Assembly (NCBI RefSeq): GCF_900109615.1
Contig: NZ_FOIX01000002.1
Location: 124,001-188,000, forward strand
From: Kaistella antarctica
Lineage (GTDB): Bacteria; Bacteroidota; Bacteroidia; Flavobacteriales; Weeksellaceae
Direction of reading: 5' to 3'
Length of the DNA: 64,000 nucleotides
In this document: positions 18,188-26,720 of the stretch, piece after piece
Layout of the letters: each line of letters begins with the position of its first letter
Numbering within the stretch: the stretch's first letter is position 1
Notes under the pieces: generated by a model
What the model was told of the DNA's origin: nothing
The model's input: the letters and a program-made list of their open reading frames with translations, nothing else
Database searches by the model: none
Translations under genes and position numbers: made by a program

Positions 18188-19537
18188 ATGAAAAGACTGA
18201 TTCTTTTAGCAATTTTAAGCTTAGGCGTAATTTCCTGTAGCACCCAAACAAATACAAAAAAAATGGATTTACCCACCGCGTGGAAACATACAACCAACAT
18301 TTACGAAGTTAATGTAAGACAATACACCCAAGAAGGAACTTTCCGGGCTTTCGAAAAAGAAATGCCGCGGCTAAAAGAAATGGGTGTGAAAACGTTGTGG
18401 TTCATGCCGATTACACCGATTTCGCAGGAAGTGAAAAAAGGAACGATGGGAAGTCAATATGCAGCCCATGATTATACCGCCATTAATCCAGAATTCGGGA
18501 CCATGGAAGACTTCAAACATTTGGTTGATGAAGCGCACAAAATGGGTTTTAAAGTCATCATCGACTGGGTCGCAAATCATACCGGTTGGGATCACGTTTG
18601 GACCAAATCTCATCCTGAATATTATTTGAAAGATGCCGATGGTAAGTTCCATATTGCTTCTGGAATGGATGATATCATCGAATTAGATTATTCAAATCCT
18701 GAAATGAGAACTGCAATGATCGACGCCATGAAATTTTGGGTTCGTGAAGCCAATATTGATGGATTCCGTTGTGATTTAGCAAGTTGGGTTGAAGTTGATT
18801 TTTGGGAACAAGCCAGACCAGAAGTGGAAAAAATTAAACCTCTTTTCTTTTTAGGAGAATTCGATGAACTCGATAATCCGGAATATGGAAAAGTATTCGA
18901 TGCCAGTTACGTCTGGACTTGGATGCACAAAACACAAGAATATAACGAAGGAAAAATTTCTTTTGCAGAGTTAAAGGATTTGTTAACAAAGTATTCTAAT
19001 ATCGGTGATTCTTCCATGAGAGCTTGGTTTACCAGTAATCATGACGAAAATACCTGGAACGGAACCGAGTATGAAAAGTATGGTGATTTAGCTTTACCGT
19101 TAGCAGTATTCTCTGTGACTTGGAATGGAGTTCCGCTTCTTTATAATGGACAGGAATTACCTTTGAAAACAAAACGTCTGGAGTTTTTCGAAAAAGATCC
19201 AATTCCGTGGACGGGCAAATATGAACTTCAAGATTTCTATAAAACATTACTGACTTTAAAAACCAATAATCCTGCCTTGCGAGGTGGTGATCCTGCCGCT
19301 TCCACTCATTTGCTGAAAACTTCTGCTGATGACAAAGTGATGGCATACGTTCGTAAAAATGGAAAAGATGAAGTGTTGACGGTTCTTAATTTTTCCAAAG
19401 AAAATGTCTCGTTTACGATTGATGATCTAAATGTTTCCGGAACGTTTAAAAATGTTTTTAGCGGACCAGTGAAAGATTTTTCAAAAGATAAAAGTTTTTA
19501 CTTACCGATTGGTGGTTACGCAGTAATGGAAAAATAA
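18188..19537 (+). CDS. GH13 alpha-amylase-family lipoprotein
   Basis: Glycoside hydrolase family 13 enzyme of 449 residues acting on alpha-glucans. I start at the ATG at 18188, which gives KRLILLAILSLGVISC, a lipoprotein signal with cysteine at residue 18; an upstream TTG-type start would add 24 residues before it. The (beta/alpha)8 motifs are present: DWVANHTGWDH, GFRCDLAS, LGEFDE and SNHDEN. The catalytic triad is Asp196, Glu224 and Asp286. The enzyme should be membrane-anchored in the periplasm or at the cell surface. Substrate specificity (starch, maltodextrin) is not resolved. Confidence 0.92.
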   Translation: MKRLILLAILSLGVISCSTQTNTKKMDLPTAWKHTTNIYEVNVRQYTQEGTFRAFEKEMPRLKEMGVKTLWFMPITPISQEVKKGTMGSQYAAHDYTAINPEFGTMEDFKHLVDEAHKMGFKVIIDWVANHTGWDHVWTKSHPEYYLKDADGKFHIASGMDDIIELDYSNPEMRTAMIDAMKFWVREANIDGFRCDLASWVEVDFWEQARPEVEKIKPLFFLGEFDELDNPEYGKVFDASYVWTWMHKTQEYNEGKISFAELKDLLTKYSNIGDSSMRAWFTSNHDENTWNGTEYEKYGDLALPLAVFSVTWNGVPLLYNGQELPLKTKRLEFFEKDPIPWTGKYELQDFYKTLLTLKTNNPALRGGDPAASTHLLKTSADDKVMAYVRKNGKDEVLTVLNFSKENVSFTIDDLNVSGTFKNVFSGPVKDFSKDKSFYLPIGGYAVMEK

Positions 19538-19566
19538 TATATTTTTAAATAAATAGAAAAATCAAT

Positions 19567-19596
19567 AAAAACGGGCATTTGTCCGTTTTTATTTTT
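19567..19596 (+). terminator. Rho-independent terminator after the GH13 gene
   Basis: Stem AAAAACGG/CCGTTTTT (19567-19574 with 19583-19590), continuing into a T-rich run. Confidence 0.8.
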
Positions 19597-19639
19597 GAAA
19601 AAAATCAATTAGCTTTAGCAAAAATTTAGTGTAAAGGAA

Positions 19640-20080
19640 ATGAACAAATCCGAAATCCTTCAAATTATTCAAGATAAACTTTCAGCAAAAATTGATAATT
19701 TAGAACGACTGATTGCCGAAACCAGAGCTTCAAATAATGAAACCAAGAGTTCAATGGGTGATAAGTTTGAGACGTCGCGGGAGATGGTTCAGCAGGAAAT
19801 AAACACGCTCCAAATTCAGTTGAATGAAAATAGGAATTCGCGAAATTCTTTAAAGACAATTAACACGAATCTTCATCAAACAATCGGGTTGGGTTCTTTA
19901 GTGCAAACAGAGAAAGGATTCTTTTACATCGCAGTTTCCTTGGGTAAAATTATTTCTAATGAAAATAAAATTTTCGTTATTTCTATGGAAAGTCCTTTAG
20001 GCAAAGCTTTGTCTGGAAAAAAGATGGGTGATGAAATTTTATTGAACAATATGAAACAAACCGTTAAGACTGTTTGGTAA
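19640..20080 (+). CDS. GreA/GreB C-terminal-like protein with coiled-coil N-terminus
   Basis: A 146-residue protein. The first 70 residues are a charged helical hairpin (KLSAKIDNLERLIAETRAS, QQEINTLQIQLNENRNSR). The C-terminal 70 residues resemble the FKBP-like domain of GreA: GSLVQTEKGFFYIAVSLG, then SPLGKALSGKKMGDE, close to the SPIARAL-GK-VGD core of Gre factors. It may therefore bind RNA polymerase, but the acidic tip residues of GreA are not obvious. It is not a confirmed elongation factor. It sits just upstream of the frameshifted repeat gene (11-nt gap to its start). Confidence 0.65.
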   Translation: MNKSEILQIIQDKLSAKIDNLERLIAETRASNNETKSSMGDKFETSREMVQQEINTLQIQLNENRNSRNSLKTINTNLHQTIGLGSLVQTEKGFFYIAVSLGKIISNENKIFVISMESPLGKALSGKKMGDEILLNNMKQTVKTVW

Positions 20081-20091
20081 TTAAAAAAAAT

Positions 20092-20774
20092 ATGAAAATA
20101 AAAACCTTCCTGTTCCTTTCGTTACTTTTCAAATGCATCAATTTTGAAGCACAAAATATTCAGAAAATTGTTGCCTCAATGAAAGGCGGTAATATAAGTT
20201 CTATTGAAATTTATACAGAAGAATATGTATTTGTACTCAGCGAAAATGGCTATGTAGGAAGTATTTCTTCCAAACAATTAAATGGAAATCTGGATTACTT
20301 TGACAACGAAAGTTTTGAAAAGGAGAAATTCGGAAAACTGAAGAGTTTTGGAGCTATTAAAATCGAATATTGGTTAACCTCGAATGAACGCGATGCGAGA
20401 TATGGAAAGATCAAAACAATTGGAACGATTGATTTAGATTACTACGACAGCTTCAACTATGAGCCAGAAAATTCGGAAAACTAAAAAGCATTGGCATCAT
20501 TCCCATTGATTATTGGAAAAAAGATGGATTTGATAAGAAAAGATCGGGAAAACTAAAAAGCATTGGTAATATATTCATCGATTACTACGATTATGAACCA
20601 ATGAACAACAGTAAATACGGCAAAATTAAAGTTTTCGGACCTGTGAAGTTCGAGTATTGGGAAGATTATTATAGTGATAAAGGTAAACTCGGAAAACTAA
20701 AATCCATCACTGGAAATTCGGATAAAATCCTAGTCAAATTGATTATGAATGATTGCGGTCGAAATGGGAGATAA
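20092..20774 (+). pseudogene. Frameshifted secreted repeat protein
   Basis: The frame from 20092 begins with a signal peptide (KIKTFLFLSLLFKCINFEAQ) and has imperfect repeats of about 20-28 residues with the core GKIKTIGTIDLDYY. It meets a stop at 20482-20484. The same repeat continues immediately in the -1 frame from about 20463: KFGKLKSIGIIPIDYW, then SGKLKSIGNIFIDYYDYEP, KYGKIKVFGPVKFEYW and GKLGKLKSI. This ends at a stop at 20772-20774. A single missing base near 20463-20473 would join them into about 228 residues. Either the gene is broken, the reads have an error, or frameshifting is programmed. Function unknown. Confidence 0.8.
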
Positions 20775-20797
20775 ATTCTTTTTAATTAAAAGTTTGT

Positions 20798-20805
20798 TAT
20801 TTTTG
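20798..20805 (+). promoter_or_regulatory. -7 element upstream of thyA
   Basis: TATTTTTG fits TAnnTTTG and lies 55 nt before the thyA ATG. No convincing -33 element is visible. The predicted leader contains the heptamer array at 20823-20850. Confidence 0.35.
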
Positions 20806-20822
20806 TAAACTATCAAGTTTTC

Positions 20823-20850
20823 ATTACTCATTATTGATTGCTCATTACTT
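20823..20850. repeat. Four-copy heptamer array upstream of thyA
   Basis: Four abutting 7-bp units: ATTACTC, ATTATTG, ATTGCTC and ATTACTT. The array ends 10 nt before the thyA start. It resembles the arrays at 15132, 43524 and 47587 in unit length and degeneracy but not in exact sequence. Confidence 0.65.
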
Positions 20851-20860
20851 ATAAAACGAC

Positions 20861-21655
20861 ATGCAAAATTACCTCAATCTTCTTCAACATATTTTAGATA
20901 ACGGAACCGATAAAACAGATCGTACCGGAACTGGCACCAGAAGTATTTTTGGTTACCAACTGCGTTACGACCTTTCGAAAGGTTTCCCGATGGTGACCAC
21001 TAAAAAAGTCCATTTGAAATCAATTATTTATGAATTGCTTTGGTTTTTGAAAGGCGATACGAATATTAAATATCTGAATGATAACGGCGTTTCAATCTGG
21101 AACGAGTGGGCCGATGAAAATGGAGATCTTGGTCCTGTTTACGGTGCACAATGGAGAAGTTGGACTGGAGCCGACGGAAAAGTGATCGATCAAATTACAG
21201 AAGTTATTGATCAAATTAAAAAAAATCCAGATTCCAGGAGATTAATTGTTTCTGCTTGGAATGCCGCTGAAATCCCGAACATGGCTTTGGCGCCTTGTCA
21301 CGCATTGTTTCAGTTTTATGTAGCCGATGGGAAACTGTCGTTGCAGTTATATCAAAGAAGTGCAGATGTCTTTTTAGGAGTTCCTTTTAACATCGCAAGT
21401 TATGCATTGCTGTTGATGATGGTTGCGCAAGTTTGTGATTTAGAAGTTGGAGATTATGTGCACACTTTCGGTGATGTTCATATTTATAACAATCATTTCG
21501 AACAGGTTCATAAGCAACTTTCCAGAACTCCGAAAGCTTTACCAACAATGAAATTGAATCCAGAAATTAAAGATCTTTTCGATTTTGATTTTGAAGATTT
21601 TATTTTAGAAAATTATTCACCAGATCCGGGAATTAAAGCGCCGGTTGCGATTTAG
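20861..21655 (+). CDS. thyA: Thymidylate synthase
   Basis: Converts dUMP to dTMP using methylenetetrahydrofolate. The 264-residue length is the same as in E. coli ThyA. The catalytic Cys146 lies in [11 protein letters not shown], and the folate/dUMP motifs RRLIVSAWN and [18 protein letters not shown] are intact, as is the C-terminal PVAI. No dihydrofolate reductase gene is adjacent. A heptamer array precedes it and two inverted repeats follow. Confidence 0.97.
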   Translation: MQNYLNLLQHILDNGTDKTDRTGTGTRSIFGYQLRYDLSKGFPMVTTKKVHLKSIIYELLWFLKGDTNIKYLNDNGVSIWNEWADENGDLGPVYGAQWRSWTGADGKVIDQITEVIDQIKKNPDSRRLIVSAWNAAEIPNMALAPCHALFQFYVADGKLSLQLYQRSADVFLGVPFNIASYALLLMMVAQVCDLEVGDYVHTFGDVHIYNNHFEQVHKQLSRTPKALPTMKLNPEIKDLFDFDFEDFILENYSPDPGIKAPVAI

Positions 21656-21658
21656 TTC

Positions 21659-21690
21659 ACTTTGTCAAAGTTCTAAATCTTTGACAAAGT
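21659..21690 (+). terminator. Perfect inverted repeat after thyA
   Basis: A 12-bp perfect stem ACTTTGTCAAAG with its complement (21659-21670 and 21679-21690), loop of 8 nt, followed by TTTT. It starts 4 nt after the thyA stop. It could be a weak terminator or a dispersed palindrome. Confidence 0.6.
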
Positions 21691-21723
21691 TTTAAATGTC
21701 CTATTTCTGAAAAATGAGAAAAC

Positions 21724-21753
21724 AAAAGTGAAATTAAACCTTCACTTTTTTTT
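21724..21753 (+). terminator. Rho-independent terminator after thyA
   Basis: Stem AAAAGTGAA/TTCACTTTT (21724-21732 with 21741-21749), then a T run. It is the stronger of the two hairpins downstream of thyA. Confidence 0.8.
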
Positions 21754-21788
21754 GTAACTTTTTCCATAATTCATCAACCAATCATTCA

Positions 21789-22013
21789 ATGAAATCATTA
21801 AAAATCAACCTCGAAGAAAACGCAGATCTCGGCAAATTGACCGAGCTTTTAATTCAAATTAAAGGCATTAAGTCTGTAGAACTCATCAATCATGAAAATG
21901 ATGAGAGCGATTTGAAAAAGGCGGTTACCAAAAGTAAGGAACAACTGAAAAGTGGCGATTATGAATCGTTCGTGAATGATTTATTCGAAACCTTCGTCAA
22001 TAAGAAATCTTAA
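21789..22013 (+). CDS. Small hypothetical protein
   Basis: A 74-residue charged protein, MKSLKINLEENADLGKLTEL at the start, then an IKGIKSVELI strand and a C-terminal helix KEQLKSGDYESFVNDLFETF. Beta-strand plus helix composition suggests a small alpha/beta fold, perhaps antitoxin-like, but no toxin gene is adjacent and I do not recognise a family. It is 20 nt upstream of the aminopeptidase gene and may be cotranscribed with it. Confidence 0.6.
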   Translation: MKSLKINLEENADLGKLTELLIQIKGIKSVELINHENDESDLKKAVTKSKEQLKSGDYESFVNDLFETFVNKKS

Positions 22014-22033
22014 TTAGAAATAGTACTTATCAA

Positions 22034-24547
22034 ATGAAAAAACTAATTTTCTCCCTTAGTTTACTCGGGATATTTTGCTCGGGAAATGTTTTTGCACAAA
22101 CCAATACTTCTGGTAGAACCGAAGTATATCAACAAACGCACACGCTTACGACCGAACTTAAACATACCAAACTCAAAGTAAAGTTCGATTATGAAAAGGA
22201 ACAAATGAGTGGTGAAGAATGGCTGACTGCTGCGCCTTATTTTTACCCAACAGATTCTTTGGTACTCGACGCGAAAGGAATGCTCATTCATGAAGTTGCT
22301 TTGGATAAAAAAGGAAATAAATCTCCGTTGAAATATGAGTATAAAAATGATATGCTCAAAATTAATCTCGATAAAACATACAGTAAAAATCAAGATTACA
22401 CGGTTTACATTAAATATACCGCTCGCCCAAACGAGGTTACCCAAAAAGGAAGTTCGGCAATCAGCGATGCTAAAGGTTTATATTTTGTAAACGCACAAGG
22501 AACTGATCCAGACAAACCGACCCAAATTTGGACACAAGGTGAAACGGAAGCAAGTTCAGCCTGGTTTCCAACCATCGACAAACCGAATCAGAAAACGACG
22601 CAGGAAATCTATATGACCGTTCCCGACAAATACGTGACTTTATCAAATGGTTTAATGAAATCTTCCAACAGAGAAAACGGCGGTTTAAGAACTGACCATT
22701 GGGTGATGGATAAAAAACATGCGCCCTATTTATTCTTCATGGGAGTTGGTGATTATGTGGTAGTAAAAGATAAATGGCGAAATATTAACGTAGATTATTA
22801 TGTCGAAAAAGAATATGAACCGTACGCAAAACAAATTTTCGGCAACACGCCCGAAATGCTTGAGTTCTTCTCCAAAAGATTGAATTACGATTATCCTTGG
22901 TCAAAATTTGCACAGATGACGGCCAGAGATTACGTTTCCGGTGCGATGGAAAATACGACTGCCGTTCTTCATCAAGAATCTGCCCAGCAAAAACCGGGAG
23001 ATCTGATTGATGAAAACAGATGGGAAGGTACTATCGCTCATGAATTATTCCACCATTGGTTTGGTGATTTAGTTACCGCAGAAAGTTGGAGCAATTTATC
23101 GGTCAACGAATCTTTTGCGAACTATTCTCAATATTTATGGAACGAACATAAGTATGGAAAAGACTTGGCAGACTACGATTTGATGAAGGAGATTAAAGGG
23201 TATATGGCCGATCCATCCAACCTAAGCAAAGATTTGGTGCGCTTCAGTTATCACAATCGTGAAGACATGTTTGATGGCGTTTCTTATAATAAAGGTGGCG
23301 CGATTCTTCACATGTTACGGAATTATCTCGGTGATGATGCATTTTTTGCTGGCTTAACTGATTATTTGAAAACAAATGAATACGGAACCGGAGAAGCGCA
23401 TCAGCTTCGATTATCATTAGAAAAAGTTTCAGGCAAAGACTTGAACTGGTTTTTCAACCAATGGTTTTATGGAAGCGGGCATCCAAAATTGTCTTATACC
23501 ACCAATTTTGAACCAGTAAAAAAACAGGTTACGGTAACCATTAACCAAACTCAAATGGGTCAAAATTATCAGTTTCCGCTAGCGATTGATTTGTACGAAA
23601 ATGGAAAACCGACGCGTAAAAATGTTTGGGTGAATGCGAAAGAGAAAAATAATTACACTTTCACCGTTTCAAAAAATCCTGACTTGGTTAATATCAATGC
23701 CGACGGAGTTTTGCTTGCGGAATTAACGGATACTAAAACTGCTGATCAGTATTTGAGTCAATATCAAAATTCGAAAGAATTCTTGAGCAGATATCTGGCG
23801 GTTGATAATGCCACGGAGAATGTGGCTAAAAATCCGGCGTTTTTGAAAGTGTTGGTTGCAGCATTGAAAGATTCGAACTTTAGAATTAGAATGAAAGCTT
23901 TGAGTGGATTAGATTTATCGAAGCCTGATCAAGTGAAAGCAGCAATTTCTGAAGTCGAAAAAATGGCTTCGAATGATCCGAAGACATTAGTTCAAGGTGC
24001 AGCGATCTCAGCTTTAGCAAAATCAAAAGACAAGAAATATCTTCCTCTTTTTGAAAAAGGTCTGAATGCAGTTTCTAATTCTGTAAAGGCTAATTCTCTC
24101 ACTGGTATTGCCGCCGTCGATCCAGCAAGAGTTGCGGCTTTGGCTGAAAATATAGACTTAGAAGGTGCGAGCGAAGATTTGATTTCGGAGCTTCTTCCGA
24201 TTATTGTTAAAAATAAAATTGAAAAACAAATGCCGGCGATTGCATCAACTGCCGCATTTTATCCGTTTATTAAATTTCAAAATCCTGAGTTAGGAACAGC
24301 TGCAGAAGAAGGCTTCAACTGGATTATGAGTTCTGATAACTTAAAAGCTACTGAAAACTTAACCAAAATTTTAGGTCAGGCAAAAGGTCAAATAGGAAAC
24401 AATCCGCAAGCGAAAATGATGATTGTTCAAATTTTACAAGATGGTCTGGCTAAAAAAATGCAGGTTTTAAAAGCAAACCCTTCTAGTAAAACAATTAATG
24501 CGCAGATTGATTTAATAAATAAAGCGATTGAGGCTTACAAAAAATAG
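22034..24547 (+). CDS. M1-family aminopeptidase, secreted
   Basis: Zinc aminopeptidase of 837 residues, with a signal peptide (KKLIFSLSLLGIFCSGNVFAQ). The M1 substrate motif GAMENTTA is present. The zinc site HELFHH has His336, Glu337 and His340, with the third ligand Glu359 in NESFANY, giving the HExxH-x18-E pattern exactly. The C-terminal 250 residues are helical repeat-like. It should trim peptides in the periplasm, complementing the dipeptidyl peptidase at the left end. A very strong terminator follows. Confidence 0.94.
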   Translation: MKKLIFSLSLLGIFCSGNVFAQTNTSGRTEVYQQTHTLTTELKHTKLKVKFDYEKEQMSGEEWLTAAPYFYPTDSLVLDAKGMLIHEVALDKKGNKSPLKYEYKNDMLKINLDKTYSKNQDYTVYIKYTARPNEVTQKGSSAISDAKGLYFVNAQGTDPDKPTQIWTQGETEASSAWFPTIDKPNQKTTQEIYMTVPDKYVTLSNGLMKSSNRENGGLRTDHWVMDKKHAPYLFFMGVGDYVVVKDKWRNINVDYYVEKEYEPYAKQIFGNTPEMLEFFSKRLNYDYPWSKFAQMTARDYVSGAMENTTAVLHQESAQQKPGDLIDENRWEGTIAHELFHHWFGDLVTAESWSNLSVNESFANYSQYLWNEHKYGKDLADYDLMKEIKGYMADPSNLSKDLVRFSYHNREDMFDGVSYNKGGAILHMLRNYLGDDAFFAGLTDYLKTNEYGTGEAHQLRLSLEKVSGKDLNWFFNQWFYGSGHPKLSYTTNFEPVKKQVTVTINQTQMGQNYQFPLAIDLYENGKPTRKNVWVNAKEKNNYTFTVSKNPDLVNINADGVLLAELTDTKTADQYLSQYQNSKEFLSRYLAVDNATENVAKNPAFLKVLVAALKDSNFRIRMKALSGLDLSKPDQVKAAISEVEKMASNDPKTLVQGAAISALAKSKDKKYLPLFEKGLNAVSNSVKANSLTGIAAVDPARVAALAENIDLEGASEDLISELLPIIVKNKIEKQMPAIASTAAFYPFIKFQNPELGTAAEEGFNWIMSSDNLKATENLTKILGQAKGQIGNNPQAKMMIVQILQDGLAKKMQVLKANPSSKTINAQIDLINKAIEAYKK

Positions 24548-24563
24548 CATTTATTTATGATAC

Positions 24564-24603
24564 AAAAACGGCTTCAGAATTTGTTCTGAAGCCGTTTTTT
24601 GTT
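24564..24603. terminator. Bidirectional terminator between convergent genes
   Basis: A 16-bp perfect stem (24564-24579 with 24584-24599) with a 4-nt loop and T/A runs on both sides. It sits between the plus-strand aminopeptidase and the minus-strand lipoprotein. Confidence 0.9.
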
Positions 24604-24628
24604 TAATGTAAAAATCCCACTCGATTTT

Positions 24629-25285
24629 TTAAACTGTCCATTCATCATTAATGACCGCGACTAAATATTTTGTTCCGTACAATTCTTCGAACACGAATCG
24701 CAGGCTCTTCCAGTCCATTTCGCCATACTCTTCAGAACCCGGAATGTAGTTTTCAGTGAAATCAGCTTTTGGATAAATTTCTTTTAAATTATTAATGGAA
24801 TTACCTGAACCTTTGAATACATTTTCATGATATTCTGCTCCTTTAAAATCCTTTTTAAAAACCCATTTGGTTAAATAGTCTTTTATCGGCAGCACCAATT
24901 TATCTCCAGTTCCATCTTTTTCGCCCCAGGTAAATTTAATATTTGTCGGCACATATTTGATAAATTCTCCTCTGGTGAAATGTTTATCTTGCTTGGGTTG
25001 CACATAGCCGTACATTGAGAATCGAATCCCTTTTTCAGGATGAATGTATTTAGAGAATCTCACAAAATCCTTAGTTTTTAAGGTGGAAATAACTTCATTG
25101 TTTAAAGTCTCTAATGTTTGTGCCCTATTTAAATCTTCCTTTTCAATTTGATTAGATTCGTTTGCAATTGAGTCTTCAGAATTCAGCATTAATGAATCTG
25201 TAGCAGTGACCTGAGAGGAGTTTTTGACTTCTTTGGTGCAATAAACCAAAGATAAAAGTGCTAAAAGGTAAAAGTGTTTTTTCAT
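24629..25285 (-). CDS. Hypothetical lipoprotein
   Basis: A 218-residue protein with a lipoprotein signal, KKHFYLLALLSLVYC, cysteine at residue 16. A Ser/Asn/Glu-rich linker (about 20-55) leads to a globular domain with HPEKGIRFSMYGYV and MDWKSLRFVFEEL. I do not recognise a named family. It is a single gene between a strong terminator and the divergent cbpA. Confidence 0.7.
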   Translation of the reverse strand: MKKHFYLLALLSLVYCTKEVKNSSQVTATDSLMLNSEDSIANESNQIEKEDLNRAQTLETLNNEVISTLKTKDFVRFSKYIHPEKGIRFSMYGYVQPKQDKHFTRGEFIKYVPTNIKFTWGEKDGTGDKLVLPIKDYLTKWVFKKDFKGAEYHENVFKGSGNSINNLKEIYPKADFTENYIPGSEEYGEMDWKSLRFVFEELYGTKYLVAVINDEWTV

Positions 25286-25385
25286 GGTGCTTTTATTTAA
25301 GGATGAAATTAGTTTAAATAAAATTAAGAAATTTTAAATATAAAGTTTAACAAAACTTTAAAAGCGCTGTCGTTTTAGTTTTTTG

Positions 25386-25393
25386 TAAATTTG
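25386..25393 (+). promoter_or_regulatory. -7 element upstream of cbpA
   Basis: TAAATTTG fits TAnnTTTG, 16 nt before the ATG. The -33 element is unclear. Confidence 0.3.
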
Positions 25394-25409
25394 AGTAAAT
25401 GATTTTTCT

Positions 25410-26321
25410 ATGGCATATATTGATTATTATAAAGTTTTAGGCATTGATAAAAAGGCAACTGCTGAAGAAATAAAAAAAGCCTATCGAAAATTAGCGCGGA
25501 AATATCACCCTGATGTAAATCCGGGTGATAAAGAATCTGAGCGAAAATTTAAAGAACTCAATGAAGCCAATGAAGTTTTGAGCCATGCAGCGAATAGAAC
25601 GAAGTACGACCAATACGGTGAAAATTGGAAACATGGCGAGCAGTATGAGAAAGCACATCAGCAACAACGCTCGCACCAAGGTGGAAATTACGGAGGCTTT
25701 GGTGGTGCTGATTTTGGTCAAGGCGAAGATTTTTCCGATTTTTTCCAAAGTATGTTTGGGGGCGGTGGCGGTTTTCAGGGATCCTCCAGAGGTCGGGCTT
25801 CTGGGAAATTTAAAGGTCAAGACGTGGAAGCAAATTTAAATCTGCATTTAAAAGACGCTGCGAAAACCCATCAGCAAACTTTTGACATCAATGGAAAGAA
25901 AGTTCGAATCACAATACCAGCTGGAGTTGCGAACGGGCAAAAGATCAAGTTGAAAGGTCACGGAAATGCTGGTCATAACGGAGGGCCGAACGGAGATTTA
26001 TTTATTACTTTTAATATAGAAGAAGATCAACAATTCAAAAGAATGGGAAACGATTTAAGCAACGAGCTGGAAATAGATTTATATACAGCGATTCTGGGTG
26101 GCGAAACATTAGTGAAAACTTTAGATGGAGCGGTTAATTTAAAAGTAAAGCCAGAAACGCAGAACGGAACGAAAGTTAAATTAAAAGGGAAAGGTTTCCC
26201 TATCTATAAAAAAGAAGGAGAGTTTGGTGATTTATATGTGACTTACAACGTGAAAATGCCAACAAATTTAACCGAGGAAGAAAAAGAATTATTTGTTCAA
26301 CTTAAAAATTTAGCAAAATGA
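25410..26321 (+). CDS. cbpA: CbpA-type DnaJ co-chaperone
   Basis: Hsp40 of 303 residues that stimulates DnaK. The J domain (about 1-70) has the His33-Pro34-Asp35 motif in [10 protein letters not shown] Gly/Phe-rich stretch follows ([10 protein letters not shown] to SMFGGGGGF). The two C-terminal beta domains follow directly, without the CxxCxGxG zinc repeats of DnaJ, which identifies it as CbpA-type. The cbpM gene overlaps its stop by 4 bp. Confidence 0.92.
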   Translation: MAYIDYYKVLGIDKKATAEEIKKAYRKLARKYHPDVNPGDKESERKFKELNEANEVLSHAANRTKYDQYGENWKHGEQYEKAHQQQRSHQGGNYGGFGGADFGQGEDFSDFFQSMFGGGGGFQGSSRGRASGKFKGQDVEANLNLHLKDAAKTHQQTFDINGKKVRITIPAGVANGQKIKLKGHGNAGHNGGPNGDLFITFNIEEDQQFKRMGNDLSNELEIDLYTAILGGETLVKTLDGAVNLKVKPETQNGTKVKLKGKGFPIYKKEGEFGDLYVTYNVKMPTNLTEEEKELFVQLKNLAK

Positions 26322-26581
26322 GCGACAGAATATCACGGGAGGAGTTGGTGAGAATTTACAATATTGAGGTCACTTTTTTTGATTCTCTAGAAGAGGCAGG
26401 CTTGCTAAAAATAGAAACTGAAAATGAAACGAAGTATTTGCAATATGACGAATTGTCAACTTTTGAAAAGTTTACGAACTGGCATTATGATTTGGAAGTC
26501 AACTTAGCTGGACTGGAAGTAATAAGTCATTTACTAAACAAAATTGAAAGGTTGAGAGAAGAAAGTTTCATTGGTAGATAA
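26318..26581 (+). CDS. cbpM: CbpM-like chaperone modulator
   Basis: An 87-residue MerR-like helix-turn-helix protein. CbpM binds the J domain of CbpA and inhibits its activity in other bacteria. The segment [20 protein letters not shown] followed by LEEAGLL-type and [20 protein letters not shown] is characteristic. The ATG overlaps the cbpA stop (ATGA), showing translational coupling. The assignment rests on size, context and the MerR-like pattern. Confidence 0.83.
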   Translation: MSDRISREELVRIYNIEVTFFDSLEEAGLLKIETENETKYLQYDELSTFEKFTNWHYDLEVNLAGLEVISHLLNKIERLREESFIGR

Positions 26582-26720
26582 AACCGTATCTGTAACGATA
26601 CAGGCGGTACTCCTACAATAACTCAAAGTATCGTATTAATTTTTGAAGATTCCTGAGCTTTTAATTTTTTTATATGAATTTATTTGATTTTATTTGTAAT
26701 ACAATAAAAAAATATTTAAC

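Noticed and set aside
21789..22013. Toxin-antitoxin module
   Set aside because: The small protein looks antitoxin-like in size, but no toxin-like gene is next to it; the downstream gene is an aminopeptidase.
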